Assembly: GCF_019351405.1 (NCBI RefSeq) | Contig: NZ_JAHWZX010000003.1 | Location: forward strand, 62,001 to 126,000 | Source of the DNA: Stakelama flava | GTDB taxonomy: Bacteria > Pseudomonadota > Alphaproteobacteria > Sphingomonadales > Sphingomonadaceae | Direction of reading: 5' to 3' | DNA: 64,000 bases | Part shown: piece after piece, positions 1 to 8,610 of the stretch | How the letters are laid out: each line of letters starts with the position of its first letter | Position numbering within the stretch: the stretch's first letter is position 1 | Position numbers and translations under genes: made by a program | Notes under the pieces: generated by a model | Database searches by the model: none | Told to the model about the DNA's origin: nothing | What the model saw: the letters and a program-made list of their open reading frames with translations, nothing else

Positions 1-786
<786 letters not shown>

Positions 787-822
787 CCGGAACCGCCGGG
801 TGCATCCGGCGATTTTGTCCCC

Positions 823-1845
823 ATGACAGGCGAATCCGCGTGCCCGCCAGTGCTTTTCGGCGGACCTGACCGACCCGAACGTTTCCTTCGCGACACATTG
901 GCGATGCTGGTGGACCAGGCTCCGGCCGGTTCCTCAATCGCGTGGGCGACCTATTATTTCCGCGATCTCGACCTTGCAGAGGCGTTGATCCGCGCATCGG
1001 ATCGCGGCGTCGATGTGCGGTTGGTGCTGGAAGGCGACACGCGAAGACCCCATGTCAATGACGCGGTGATCGCGCGGCTGGGCGCGCATGGCTTGAACGG
1101 CGGGCTGACGGTGCGCCGCCGGGGGCATGGGTTGGGCCATCTGCACGCCAAAATCTATGCTTTCAGTTCGCCCGGTGTTGCGCTGGTCGGATCGTTCAAC
1201 CCGTCGGGGAATGATCCTGAGGACCCGGAGGTAATCGCAGAGATCGGCGATCAGGATCGCGGCTATAACCTGCTATATCCCATTCGCGACAGGGCGGCGG
1301 TAAAAGCGCTGGGACGCCATGTCCGGCGGCTGGCATCGACGCGGCCGTCGCTGCTCGACCGCTTCCGGCGCGGGTTTCGCACGCCGGTCCTGTCGGGCAA
1401 TGTGGGGCTGTGGTTCTTTCCGCGCACCGATACGCTGCTGGTCGAGCACGACCTTGCCGGGGTTGGGCGCGGGGACGAGGTTCTGGCAGCGGTATCGCAT
1501 CTCAAATCCGGCACGTTCCTGTCTGCGCTGGAAGGCGCGGCGACGCGCGGAGCCGACGTGCATCTGTTGTTGAGCGCGACCGAACGGCGGGTTCCGCAAC
1601 GGGTTGTCGACCGGCTTGCCGCGCATGGCGTCGATGCCCGGCGGATCGGCGATGGCGGCGGGGTGCCGATGCACAACAAATTCACCGTGGTGCGCGGCGG
1701 CGAAGGGCCACATGCGTGGTTGGGAAGTTACAACCACAATCTGAAATCGCGCCTGCTGAACGATGAAATACTGGTGCGCACCGGCGAAGCTGCGGCGGTG
1801 GAAGCGCTGGCCGGGCGGTTTCATGCGATGCAGGCCGCCGCCTGA
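823..1845 (+). CDS. Phospholipase D-like domain protein
   Basis: A 340-residue protein with two HKD-type half sites, as in the PLD/cardiolipin synthase/nuclease superfamily. The first is HLHAKIYAF (His108, Lys110) followed by GSFNPSGN; the second is PMHNKFTVV near residue 284 followed by LGSYNHN. Both halves are complete, so a phosphodiester-transfer active site is plausible. There is no transmembrane segment at the N-terminus, unlike canonical membrane cardiolipin synthases, which argues for a soluble PLD-like hydrolase or transferase. The ATG at 823 is the natural start. Substrate (phospholipid or nucleic acid) cannot be told from the sequence. Confidence 0.8.
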   Translation: MTGESACPPVLFGGPDRPERFLRDTLAMLVDQAPAGSSIAWATYYFRDLDLAEALIRASDRGVDVRLVLEGDTRRPHVNDAVIARLGAHGLNGGLTVRRRGHGLGHLHAKIYAFSSPGVALVGSFNPSGNDPEDPEVIAEIGDQDRGYNLLYPIRDRAAVKALGRHVRRLASTRPSLLDRFRRGFRTPVLSGNVGLWFFPRTDTLLVEHDLAGVGRGDEVLAAVSHLKSGTFLSALEGAATRGADVHLLLSATERRVPQRVVDRLAAHGVDARRIGDGGGVPMHNKFTVVRGGEGPHAWLGSYNHNLKSRLLNDEILVRTGEAAAVEALAGRFHAMQAAA

Positions 1846-1870
1846 AGAGTAAGGCGGGGTCGCCTGTAAA

Positions 1871-2107
1871 ATGGCCGCGAAGCCACGGGACGTCGATCGC
1901 TTCGATATCCGCCGGCGAAATACTTGCCTGTGCGGAAGGCCTTTGCGCGAACTTGAGGAAGAGGGGCCGGTCGTACGCAAGGTCTACGCTCAGGTCCCCC
2001 CAAAGGTCGAATACAGCGGGTCTCCGCTTGAGCGCTCGCTTGCGCCGAGCCTTGCCGCCCTGATCAATCGCACATTCCCAGGTCCAGGCGATCGAAGCTC
2101 AGATTGA
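1871..2107 (+). pseudogene. Remnant of an HxlR-family regulator
   Basis: The translated stretch contains PLRELEEEGPVVRKVYAQV followed by PPKVEYSGSPLERSLAPSL. This closely follows the recognition helix and wing of HxlR/MarR-like winged-helix regulators (consensus LRELEEDGLV, VPPRVEYSLTPLGRSL). The conserved N-terminal Cys-Pro segment and the first helices are absent and the helix before LRELEE is scrambled, so this is a decayed fragment, not a functional gene. Its end runs into the 3' end of the opposing TetR gene. An intact HxlR gene lies at 58835-59263 for comparison. Confidence 0.6.
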
Positions 2108-2684
2108 TACAGGTAGCGAGCGATGATCCGCCCTCGCCTGCCCTCCAGTCGTCTAAGGCCAGCCGGACTGCGCCCATGGCGACCATTGCGGCGGTTCGTA
2201 AGACACCTGTCTTCTCCAAGTCGGGCCACAGCTCTGCCATGGCATCCGCCAGCGCCTTTTCCATTTCGACGAACAGAGCCGCCTTTCGCAGCCGAAGAGC
2301 TTCGGTCGATCGCAAGAGCCGGTCGGCGGCTATGGCGTCAGGCCCCTCGTATTGAGGCGCCAGTTCCAGAATGCATTTCCGGACGGCCATCAACGGCGGT
2401 TGTCCTGGCGACTGGCGAAGCATTGCGGGCCGCAATGCCTTGGCGAAGTCACCACCTTCATGTGCAAGAAGCACATCTTCCTTTGACTCGAAATAGTAGA
2501 AGAACGTCCTGCGCGAGATGCCCGCTGCCTCGGCGATCTCGTCCAAGGTCGTCGCGTCAAAGCCTTTTTCGATGAAAAGCCGCAATCCGACTTTTGCGAT
2601 GCGCTTCAGTGTCTCACGGCGCTTTACCGCGCGCTTGCCATCCGATGGGCCGACGTCTGGGGATTCGTCTGCTGCGCTTGTCAA
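2064..2684 (-). CDS. TetR/AcrR-family transcriptional regulator
   Basis: One-domain DNA-binding helix-turn-helix plus ligand-binding C-terminus. The N-terminal part shows the family pattern RLFIEKGFDATTLDEIAEAA then GISRRTFFYYFESKEDVLL. The start is uncertain: a GTG at 2714 would put the first codons inside the operator, so I favour the TTG at 2684 (206 residues), just outside the first palindrome. The gene is divergent from the SDR gene starting at 2743, and two palindromic sites lie in the gap. This is the standard arrangement for a repressor of its neighbour and itself. Inducer unknown. Confidence 0.88.
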   Translation of the reverse strand: MTSAADESPDVGPSDGKRAVKRRETLKRIAKVGLRLFIEKGFDATTLDEIAEAAGISRRTFFYYFESKEDVLLAHEGGDFAKALRPAMLRQSPGQPPLMAVRKCILELAPQYEGPDAIAADRLLRSTEALRLRKAALFVEMEKALADAMAELWPDLEKTGVLRTAAMVAMGAVRLALDDWRAGEGGSSLATCINLSFDRLDLGMCD

Positions 2685-2685
2685 T

Positions 2686-2723
2686 TTACACCGAGTGTAA
2701 TAAATATTTTGCACTGAGTGTGA
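2686..2723. promoter_or_regulatory. Two TetR-type operator palindromes
   Basis: A perfect 15-bp inverted repeat, TTACAC-CGA-GTGTAA, occupies 2686-2700. A related imperfect copy, TTGCAC-TGA-GTGTGA, occupies 2709-2723. Their centres are 23 bp apart, about two helical turns, so two dimers could bind the same DNA face. They sit between the divergent TetR and SDR genes and would cover both promoters. Assignment to the adjacent TetR protein is inferred from position. Confidence 0.7.
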
Positions 2724-2742
2724 TTTTACAGGACAGAATGCA

Positions 2743-3561
2743 ATGTCTCAAGACCGGGTTTGGTTCATCACAGGAGCGTCGCGGGGTTTCGGGCGCATCT
2801 GGACCGAGGCCGCGCTCAAGCGCGGCGAGAGGGTGGCGGCGACAGTACGAGACCCGAGCAGCATGAAAGATCTCGCTTCGGCCTATCCGGACACGTTGCT
2901 GGTCCTGACGCTCGACGTCACCGACCGAAAGGCCGTGTTCGAAGCGGTTGGCCGGGCTCACGATCATTTCGGTCGACTGGATGTCGTCATATGCAATGCA
3001 GGCTACGCCTATATGGGGGCGGTTGAAGAACTGGATTTCGCAGCAGCGAAGGCGAATTTCGAGACCAATGTCTTTGGCACGCTTTCCGTCATCCAAGCCG
3101 TGCTGCCCCTGCTTCGGGCGCAGGGGAGCGGTCATATTATTACATTGTCCAGCATTGGCGGCGTGGTCGGCTTTCCTACCGGCGGAAGCTATGTCGCTAG
3201 CAAGTTCGCGGTTGAAGCCTTCACCGAGGCGCTGGCCGGTGAAGTTGGGAGTTTTGGTATCAAGGTGACGATGCTTGAACCTGGCAGCTATGCAACCAGC
3301 TTTCGCTCATCGACGACCGCAGCGCCCGCCATGGTGGAATACGATACGCTGCGCCAGTCCATGCGCGCCGGTTTCAAGCCCGAAGACACGGGTAATCCGC
3401 TGGCGACGGCCGACGTGATCGCCCGTCTTGTTGATACTCCGGAACCGCCGCTTCGCCTGGTGCTCGGTTCAACCACGATCCCGGTCTTCCGATCCGCTTA
3501 CGAACAACGGCTGAAGGATTGGGATGAATGGACGGAACTTTCCAACGCCGCCCAAGGATAG
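2743..3561 (+). CDS. SDR-family oxidoreductase
   Basis: Classical short-chain dehydrogenase/reductase of 272 residues. The nucleotide-binding motif TGASRGFG is at residues 10-17, NAG at 85-87, catalytic Ser near 137, and the YVASK motif gives Tyr150 and Lys154. The extended C-terminus (residues 190-272) is typical of SDRs acting on larger or hydrophobic alcohols and ketones. The gene is divergent from the TetR regulator and probably induced through it. AGGACA ten bases before the ATG is a weak ribosome-binding site. Substrate unknown. Confidence 0.9.
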   Translation: MSQDRVWFITGASRGFGRIWTEAALKRGERVAATVRDPSSMKDLASAYPDTLLVLTLDVTDRKAVFEAVGRAHDHFGRLDVVICNAGYAYMGAVEELDFAAAKANFETNVFGTLSVIQAVLPLLRAQGSGHIITLSSIGGVVGFPTGGSYVASKFAVEAFTEALAGEVGSFGIKVTMLEPGSYATSFRSSTTAAPAMVEYDTLRQSMRAGFKPEDTGNPLATADVIARLVDTPEPPLRLVLGSTTIPVFRSAYEQRLKDWDEWTELSNAAQG

Positions 3562-3653
3562 CGCAATTTGTTTGCAAGGCCGCGACTGCGGCCCGCCCTT
3601 TCAGCCGCCCCATGGGAGCCGTGAGGGAAGCAAACCGGCGTGAGATCAAAAAA

Positions 3654-3670
3654 TGGCGGAGCGGGAGGGA
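3654..3670. repeat. Distal attachment-site core (tRNA-Ser 3' end copy)
   Basis: TGGCGGAGCGGGAGGGA, identical over 17 bp to the CCA/acceptor/T-arm end of tRNA-Ser at 14822-14838. There is no tRNA body next to it. It marks the junction created on integration and the distal border of the element. Confidence 0.88.
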
Positions 3671-3679
3671 GGCAAACTA

Positions 3680-3689
3680 GCACGCAAAA
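3680..3689 (+). repeat. Possible integrase arm site, family 1, distal end
   Basis: GCACGCAAAA, nine bases inside the distal att core. The same 10-mer in the same orientation lies at 14791-14800, 21 bases inside the other core. Paired short repeats just inside both att cores are expected for arm-type binding sites of tyrosine recombinases; the role is inferred. Confidence 0.4.
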
Positions 3690-3728
3690 CATGGGTTAAA
3701 TGGCCAAAGTCGGGTGAAGGCTGCGGTT

Positions 3729-3740
3729 TATCCCCCGAGA
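3729..3740 (+). repeat. Possible integrase arm site, family 2, distal end
   Basis: TATCCCCCGAGA, repeated exactly at 14674-14685 near the other end of the element, with a one-mismatch neighbour TATCACCCGAG at 14663-14673. A 12-base exact match found close to both ends and in the same orientation is unlikely to be chance. A role in recombination is inferred. Confidence 0.4.
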
Positions 3741-3811
3741 CGACAGCCTAGGCCCTCCATCAACGCATCACAACGGTGGCGCTCGATTTGAGAGGACGAT
3801 ACACAACGAGA

Positions 3812-5437
3812 ATGAGCACGGCTGCAATAAAGAAGCGCGCCGCAGAGATGCGGCTACGTAAACTGCTACGTCGCGGTTATCTGCCAGCCGAGTTGCCACC
3901 ACCATTCACTTCGGACGATTTCGCTGCTTCGGCTGTATCGTTTGCAGGGAAATGGGATGCGGTTCAAATACGCAAATATTGGACCGCGCCCGAGGCTTAT
4001 AGCATTCCTCGCTACGGAGACGCTCGACGAAAGCTTGCGCTAGTTAACCCAGTAAACCAGCTCTACGTTTCTCATATAATCGCTGAAAACTGGCGCGATA
4101 TTCGCGCTCGCGTAGCACGTTCTAAAACAAGCGAATTCAAACCAGAATTCTCAACGCATAGCGGTGGACGAGCTATCACTGGGGTTGATTTCGACGGTGT
4201 CGCGCGCCGTCGCGCCCGCCTGCTCTCGACCTTCGGGCGATATGTGAAGACCGACATCACCCGTTTCTATCCTTCGATCTATACGCATTCGATTGCTTGG
4301 GCGATCTTGGGAAAGGCTCACGTCAAGACGAATCATCACTCCATGGCATTCAAATCCCACTTCGCTAACCATTTGGACAAGGCTGTGGGAGCCGGACAAG
4401 AAGGTCAAACGATAGGAATTCCCATCGGACCAGACACCTCCCGGATTATTGCGGAATTGATCGCTGTAGAGGTCGAGGAGATAGCGAAGCTTCACATCCC
4501 GGATTTTGAGAACCGCGCCGTCCGTTATGTTGATGACATGCTAATCGGTCTGGACGAACACGAAACATCTGCAGCCGTTCTGTCCGGTCTGTCGCTCGCC
4601 TTATACGAATATCAGCTTGAACTGAATGCAGACAAGACTGGCACATTCGGCTTGGGGTGTCCGCATACGCCCGAATGGATCCATTTTGTGCGGACGTTCT
4701 CGCTTACGACTCGCGCAAGTCAGCAGCGGGATGATTTGGACTCGTTTTTTGAGCATGCGATCTTTTTAGCGGATCAGAACAAACGAGAGAATGCACTACT
4801 ATTTGCTGTCAAACGCGCAGCAAGCTTCAACTTACAGTCTCAGAACACCGAGCACCTGGTGAGGTGGATGCTTTACTGCGCGCGTCGATCCGCAACATGT
4901 CTCAGCTTCGTCGCGGAGCATTTGGCGGCGGTTCATGGCTCAACACCCCTACCTGACGCGGAAATTCATGCCTACATTCTGCAACAAATTCCGATCAAGG
5001 CAGCAGCGGGCCATACCAACGAACTAGCGTGGCTGCTTTTTTGGGCGCGAGAGATCAGTCTTACCGTGCCCGCTTCGGCCATGACCCATGTGATGGCGCT
5101 GCGAAGCTCGGTCGTTGGTATGCTTACTCTAGACCTGTGGCACAAGAGCCTAATCAGTGGTGCATTGGATTTCTCATTCTGGCAGGGTTTTGCCAATGAA
5201 GCAGGGCTGAAATCGGAGATGTGGCTGATAGCCTATGAAGCCACGCGCAAGGGGTGGTGGCCGAAGTCGCAAAATACGGACTTCATAACGACGCACCAGT
5301 TCTTTGCCGATCTCTGGAATGCGAATGTGGAATTCTACGATCCGAGTAAGAAGGCTAGGAAGCGTGTCACTCCGTCTGTGCTCGCGGCAAGTTTCGATCA
5401 AGGGCAGAGCCTAGGATCGTCCGAATACCCTTTCTGA
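3812..5437 (+). CDS. Abi/UG-type reverse transcriptase, candidate antiphage gene
   Basis: A 541-residue protein, counted from the ATG at 3812; an in-frame GTG at 3776 has no ribosome-binding site. Polymerase motif A is TDITRFYPSIYTHSI (about 147-161), motif B GIPIGPDTSRIIAE (about 202-215), the catalytic box RYVDD (about 238-242, two Asp), followed by LNADKTG. Residues beyond about 300 form a long helical tail without recognisable domains, like the alpha-helical C-terminus of abortive-infection and DRT reverse transcriptases. No maturase, retron msr/msd or DGR repeat is seen. It is alone on the plus strand at the distal end of the element and visibly AT-richer than its neighbours, as expected for recently acquired cargo. 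A defence role is inferred; the DRT/UG subgroup cannot be assigned by eye. Confidence 0.85.
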   Translation: MSTAAIKKRAAEMRLRKLLRRGYLPAELPPPFTSDDFAASAVSFAGKWDAVQIRKYWTAPEAYSIPRYGDARRKLALVNPVNQLYVSHIIAENWRDIRARVARSKTSEFKPEFSTHSGGRAITGVDFDGVARRRARLLSTFGRYVKTDITRFYPSIYTHSIAWAILGKAHVKTNHHSMAFKSHFANHLDKAVGAGQEGQTIGIPIGPDTSRIIAELIAVEVEEIAKLHIPDFENRAVRYVDDMLIGLDEHETSAAVLSGLSLALYEYQLELNADKTGTFGLGCPHTPEWIHFVRTFSLTTRASQQRDDLDSFFEHAIFLADQNKRENALLFAVKRAASFNLQSQNTEHLVRWMLYCARRSATCLSFVAEHLAAVHGSTPLPDAEIHAYILQQIPIKAAAGHTNELAWLLFWAREISLTVPASAMTHVMALRSSVVGMLTLDLWHKSLISGALDFSFWQGFANEAGLKSEMWLIAYEATRKGWWPKSQNTDFITTHQFFADLWNANVEFYDPSKKARKRVTPSVLAASFDQGQSLGSSEYPF

Positions 5438-5479
5438 TTGCCTCCCTGCCACCAGCGCTGGCCAACGGCCACAATAAGA

Positions 5480-5514
5480 AGGGCGAGCGTCCGTTGATGC
5501 TGGACGCCCGCCCT
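5480..5514. terminator. Hairpin between convergent RT and capsid genes
   Basis: Arms AGGGCGAGCGTCC (5480-5492) and GGACGCCCGCCCT (5502-5514) pair over 13 positions with one mismatch around a 9-base loop. It lies between the stop codons of the two convergent genes, so it can serve both strands. There is no strong T-run, so the mechanism is uncertain. Confidence 0.6.
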
Positions 5515-5539
5515 CACGCTTCTCTGGCCACCGTAGCCG

Positions 5540-6802
5540 TTAGGCGGCGACCCGCATCAGCCGGATGGCGAACGGGTCGAGCACACCCGCGCCCACCCGC
5601 TTCGTCGCGTAGAACATGATGAACGGCTTATTGGTGTAGGGATCACGAAGGATGCGCGTCCCGATGCGGTCATTGATGAGGTAGCCCGCCTTGAAATCAC
5701 CGAAGGCGATTGCGGTGTTGCCAGCCACCGGCGTCGGCATCCCCTCGTCAATCTCCACCGGACGCCCCAGCAGCGTGGGCGGCTGATCCGCGATCAACGC
5801 TTCGCGCCACAAAGGACGCCCATCGGCATCCTTGAGCTTGGCGATAACGGCGGCGGTGAGGCTCGACATCAGCCAAGACGAATTCTGGCGATAGGGCGCG
5901 TCGAGCGAATAGAGGAAATCGACCAGCCCGTCATAGTCGATGTCGCCTTCCACCACGGTCAGCGGCCCGCCGGGATGCCGCGTCTCGTTCACCGCGCCGG
6001 GAGCGTAGGTGAGGAGGCCGTGCGGCTTCGATACGCCGTTGCCCGAAAGGAAGGCGATGTTTTCCTGCCGGTTGAACTCGCGTTCCAGCGACTCAGCAAG
6101 CCACTGGTCGATGTTGACGGCGGAGTCATCGAGCAGGCGCTGCGTGATCGCCGCGTTGGCGTAAATTTCGCCCGAAGCGAACGGCACCTGTGCCAGCGTC
6201 GGCGTGGTGGTCTGCGGACGGGCGGCGGTTTCGCCCACCCAGCCGGTGCCCCATTCGTCGCCGTTCCAGACAGTCGTGTATTCGCCCACCGACGTAACCT
6301 GCACCGTCGCGAGGCGACGCATGGGCGACGTGAGGCGCTGCCGCTGGTGCAGCTTGCGATCCCATTCGACCGGCGCGAGATAGCCGCCGTCCGTGGCCGA
6401 TCCGCTCGACATGGCCGCCTGAACCGTGGCCCGCTCACCCGTCGCGTTCGCGCCCTTGAGCACATCGACCGCATCGCCGCGCCGCGCGTAGGAGGCGAAG
6501 GCGCGAGTGTATTCAGCGTCCACCGGCAGCGGCATGGCGCGATCCTGGGTGATGCCACCGTCCACCTGCCGCTGGATGGCGTCCACCGACGCAGTGAGGT
6601 TGCCGATCGTCTCGTTGATGTCGGCCACGCGGCGGTCCTGCCGCTCGGTGAAGCCCGCGAATTCCGAATGCACCTTGCGGATGAGCGCATTGGTGTCGTC
6701 GTCGCCCGCGTTGCGGAGCGGCAAACCGGCGCGTTCCAGCGCGCGCGGAGTGGCGGCGAATACCGTGCCAGCGAGGGCGCGGGGGAAAGTGGTATGCTTC
6801 AT
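5540..6802 (-). CDS. Phage major capsid protein, HK97 fold
   Basis: A 420-residue HK97 gp5-type capsid protein. Residues about 40-95 form the helical, scaffold-like delta region (ERQDRRVADINETIGNL), then the mature domain begins near 110 (SGSATDGGYLAPVEW). The family pattern GEIYANAAITQRLLDDS, the loop GNGVSKPHGLL and the C-terminal FGDFKAGYLINDR followed by KPFIMFYATKRVGAGV are present. A perfect AAGGAGG lies eight bases before the ATG, indicating strong translation. It is the last gene of the minus-strand block. No portal or protease gene accompanies it; in full phages these are adjacent. It may build a small satellite capsid or replace the helper's subunit. Confidence 0.93.
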   Translation of the reverse strand: MKHTTFPRALAGTVFAATPRALERAGLPLRNAGDDDTNALIRKVHSEFAGFTERQDRRVADINETIGNLTASVDAIQRQVDGGITQDRAMPLPVDAEYTRAFASYARRGDAVDVLKGANATGERATVQAAMSSGSATDGGYLAPVEWDRKLHQRQRLTSPMRRLATVQVTSVGEYTTVWNGDEWGTGWVGETAARPQTTTPTLAQVPFASGEIYANAAITQRLLDDSAVNIDQWLAESLEREFNRQENIAFLSGNGVSKPHGLLTYAPGAVNETRHPGGPLTVVEGDIDYDGLVDFLYSLDAPYRQNSSWLMSSLTAAVIAKLKDADGRPLWREALIADQPPTLLGRPVEIDEGMPTPVAGNTAIAFGDFKAGYLINDRIGTRILRDPYTNKPFIMFYATKRVGAGVLDPFAIRLMRVAA

Positions 6803-6868
6803 AGGGAACCTCCTTATTGACGGAGGGAGGTTCGCGCTTCCTGACTGCCCGTTACCGGGTTTAGAACA

Positions 6869-7702
6869 TCAGAAAGAAAAAAGATGGCGGATGAGCGCCG
6901 CTAGATCGTCTGCAATGCCCAATGCGAAGGCGGCAACGGTTCCCCAAGCAGTCGCCCTTACCGTCGCCTTGATTGTTTCATCGACCGCCAAGTCTAGCTT
7001 TGCGCCGATCCATTTCGCGATTGCGGTGCCGACGCGACGAAAGGCGCTTTCTGCTTCGGCTAGAACAGGTTCGCTAGGCTCGGTTTTGCCGACCTCCGCG
7101 CGGGTTTGCCGGATGGCAACTTCAAGTTCTTGCCTACTTTCATTATCATATGGCGGCAGCCCCACGTCATCGGGAGGACTGTTGTGGCCAATAGACGCGG
7201 GGGCAGAAGGCAGATCAGCTAAGCGTGCTTCGAGATCATCCAGTCGTTGCAGAATTCTGCTGGAAATTTCCTCTTTTGAGAAATCTGACGGATTAGCATG
7301 CTCTTCGTCGCGCTCCGGGTGTTCGTAGTAGTCGCTACCCGTTCTAGGGGCCCATTCAAAAATTCCGGTCGCTTGAAGCTGCTCCACCGCAGCCTCGATC
7401 CACTCCTGCTTGTAGTCCGAGCTGAACTGATCGCCTAGTACTTCACCTGCGTCAAACGGCCCTCCAAAAACATACACATATTCCCCATCCTCTGAATCGA
7501 ATGGGGTTTCATTCTGTGGGTCTTCGAATTGTTCTTCGAACCAGGTGACCATGCTCTCGATAGCATCTTCACGGTTGGAGGCTTCCTCTTCTTCAGCCTG
7601 CCGCTGCCGATATTCATCCTCCGCATACCACGCCTCTTCCTCTTGGGCGGCAAGCGCCGCCCTTCGGCGGCTTTCCTTTTCGTCGTCAGTGAGTTCAGCC
7701 AT
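6869..7702 (-). CDS. Acidic hypothetical protein upstream of capsid
   Basis: A 277-residue protein with no family I recognise. Residues 1-50 are a highly charged Glu/Arg/Ala helix (coiled-coil-like). Residues 50-150 are very acidic and rich in aromatic residues (FDSEDGEYVYVFGG). A SIGHNSPPDD motif sits in the middle; GHN-type motifs recur in alphaproteobacterial phage-related unknowns. The C-terminal 60 residues form an alanine-rich hydrophobic helix (TVRATAWGTVAAFALGIADD) that could insert in a membrane or pack in a bundle. ATG at 7702 is preferred over the preceding TTG. It lies 66 bases before the capsid gene. A scaffold, capsid-sizing or cargo role is possible but unproved. Confidence 0.7.
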   Translation of the reverse strand: MAELTDDEKESRRRAALAAQEEEAWYAEDEYRQRQAEEEEASNREDAIESMVTWFEEQFEDPQNETPFDSEDGEYVYVFGGPFDAGEVLGDQFSSDYKQEWIEAAVEQLQATGIFEWAPRTGSDYYEHPERDEEHANPSDFSKEEISSRILQRLDDLEARLADLPSAPASIGHNSPPDDVGLPPYDNESRQELEVAIRQTRAEVGKTEPSEPVLAEAESAFRRVGTAIAKWIGAKLDLAVDETIKATVRATAWGTVAAFALGIADDLAALIRHLFSF

Positions 7703-7744
7703 CAATCGATTATGATTGGTTATGCAAGCAGAGTGAATATTAAA

Positions 7745-8179
7745 TCAGCGCAACGCTTTGAGGTAGCGGCGCCAAAGAGTTTTCTGCACCCCGGCCCATA
7801 GCTCGCCGCATTCCGCTTCATCATCTTGAGACGGGATCATCCGGCCCTGCCGCGCCTGCAAGCGTTGGACGCGCGCCGCGACGAAAAGGCCCAATGTATC
7901 AATCGTCGCGTCGGTCGCGAGCGTGTCGAAGGGGCACCCTTCCAACCGCCGCTGCGCCTCTTTGAGCGCCGCCACGAATGGATCCATTTCCTCATCGAGA
8001 TAGGCTCGCGCCGCTTCCACCACGCGCCGCGCGATGATCGAGGCGACCGGATCGGCGGCGGTGAGGCCGGTTTCGGCGCGCACCGCGTCCGCCGCCTCTC
8101 GAACCGCCGCCGTCTCCTCGCGGGGGCGAGCCGGTCGCGCCATCGCCATGACGGGGGAGCGGAGAGCGCGGGGGATCAT
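7745..8179 (-). CDS. Hypothetical satellite protein
   Basis: A 144-residue, mostly helical protein, rich in Ala, Arg and Glu, with no recognised domain. The start ATG overlaps the upstream stop as ATGA (8176-8179), so it is translationally coupled to the small gene before it. An internal start (ATG at 8149) is possible. Position between a small-terminase-like gene and the capsid gene suggests a packaging or morphogenesis function, but nothing in the sequence proves it. Confidence 0.7.
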   Translation of the reverse strand: MIPRALRSPVMAMARPARPREETAAVREAADAVRAETGLTAADPVASIIARRVVEAARAYLDEEMDPFVAALKEAQRRLEGCPFDTLATDATIDTLGLFVAARVQRLQARQGRMIPSQDDEAECGELWAGVQKTLWRRYLKALR

Positions 8180-8373
8180 TTCCGCACCAGCGCCACGACA
8201 TACAGGTGCTTGAGCGCAAGCGTCATGCGCCGCGCCTGCGACCGGGTGAAGCCTTCGCCCTGAAAGGCGCTGTCCAGCTCACGCGCGTTCATGGGACTGC
8301 TGATCTCGTCCAGAAGCTCCAGCACGTGCGCGCGCACTGGCGGCGCGGCGGCGAGGCGTTCCTGCGCGGTCAT
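8176..8373 (-). CDS. Small winged-helix-like protein
   Basis: A 65-residue protein: MTAQERLAAAPPVRAHVLEL leads into helices and a segment (NARELDSAFQGEGFTRSQAR) that resembles a small winged helix-turn-helix. The start overlaps the upstream stop by one base (TAATG), and its own stop overlaps the next start (ATGA). It is therefore the middle gene of a tightly coupled trio. A DNA-binding role is a guess from shape only. Confidence 0.65.
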   Translation of the reverse strand: MTAQERLAAAPPVRAHVLELLDEISSPMNARELDSAFQGEGFTRSQARRMTLALKHLYVVALVRK

Positions 8374-8600
8374 TACATGGTCTCCATGATGCGCGCTTCC
8401 ATCTGGTCGAGATGGGTGCGGAGGAATTCGATGGCGTTCGCGCCGTTGCCCGTCACACCCTCGGCAATGTCGAAGGCGCTGTAGATCGCGGCGGTGGCGA
8501 TCTGTTCGGCGGGGACGCCCTGTTCGGCGTATTTGATCGCCGCCGAACGGTTGATCTGGCGGCACAGGTCGATTGCAGTGGTGCGCGGATCGTCGGTCAT
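8373..8600 (-). CDS. Hypothetical satellite protein
   Basis: A 75-residue protein, starting MTDDPRTTAIDLCRQINRSA. A strong GAGGAGG lies five bases before the ATG at 8600 and decides this start over an upstream in-frame ATG. Predicted all-helical, no recognised domain. It is coupled downstream by TAATG to the next gene and lies ten bases after the small-terminase-like gene. Confidence 0.7.
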   Translation of the reverse strand: MTDDPRTTAIDLCRQINRSAAIKYAEQGVPAEQIATAAIYSAFDIAEGVTGNGANAIEFLRTHLDQMEARIMETM

Positions 8601-8610
8601 GTCAGCCTCC

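Noticed and set aside
3812..5437. Reading the reverse transcriptase as a retron, group II intron or DGR enzyme
   Set aside because: No maturase or intron ribozyme, no msr/msd-like repeat, no template/variable repeat pair nearby.
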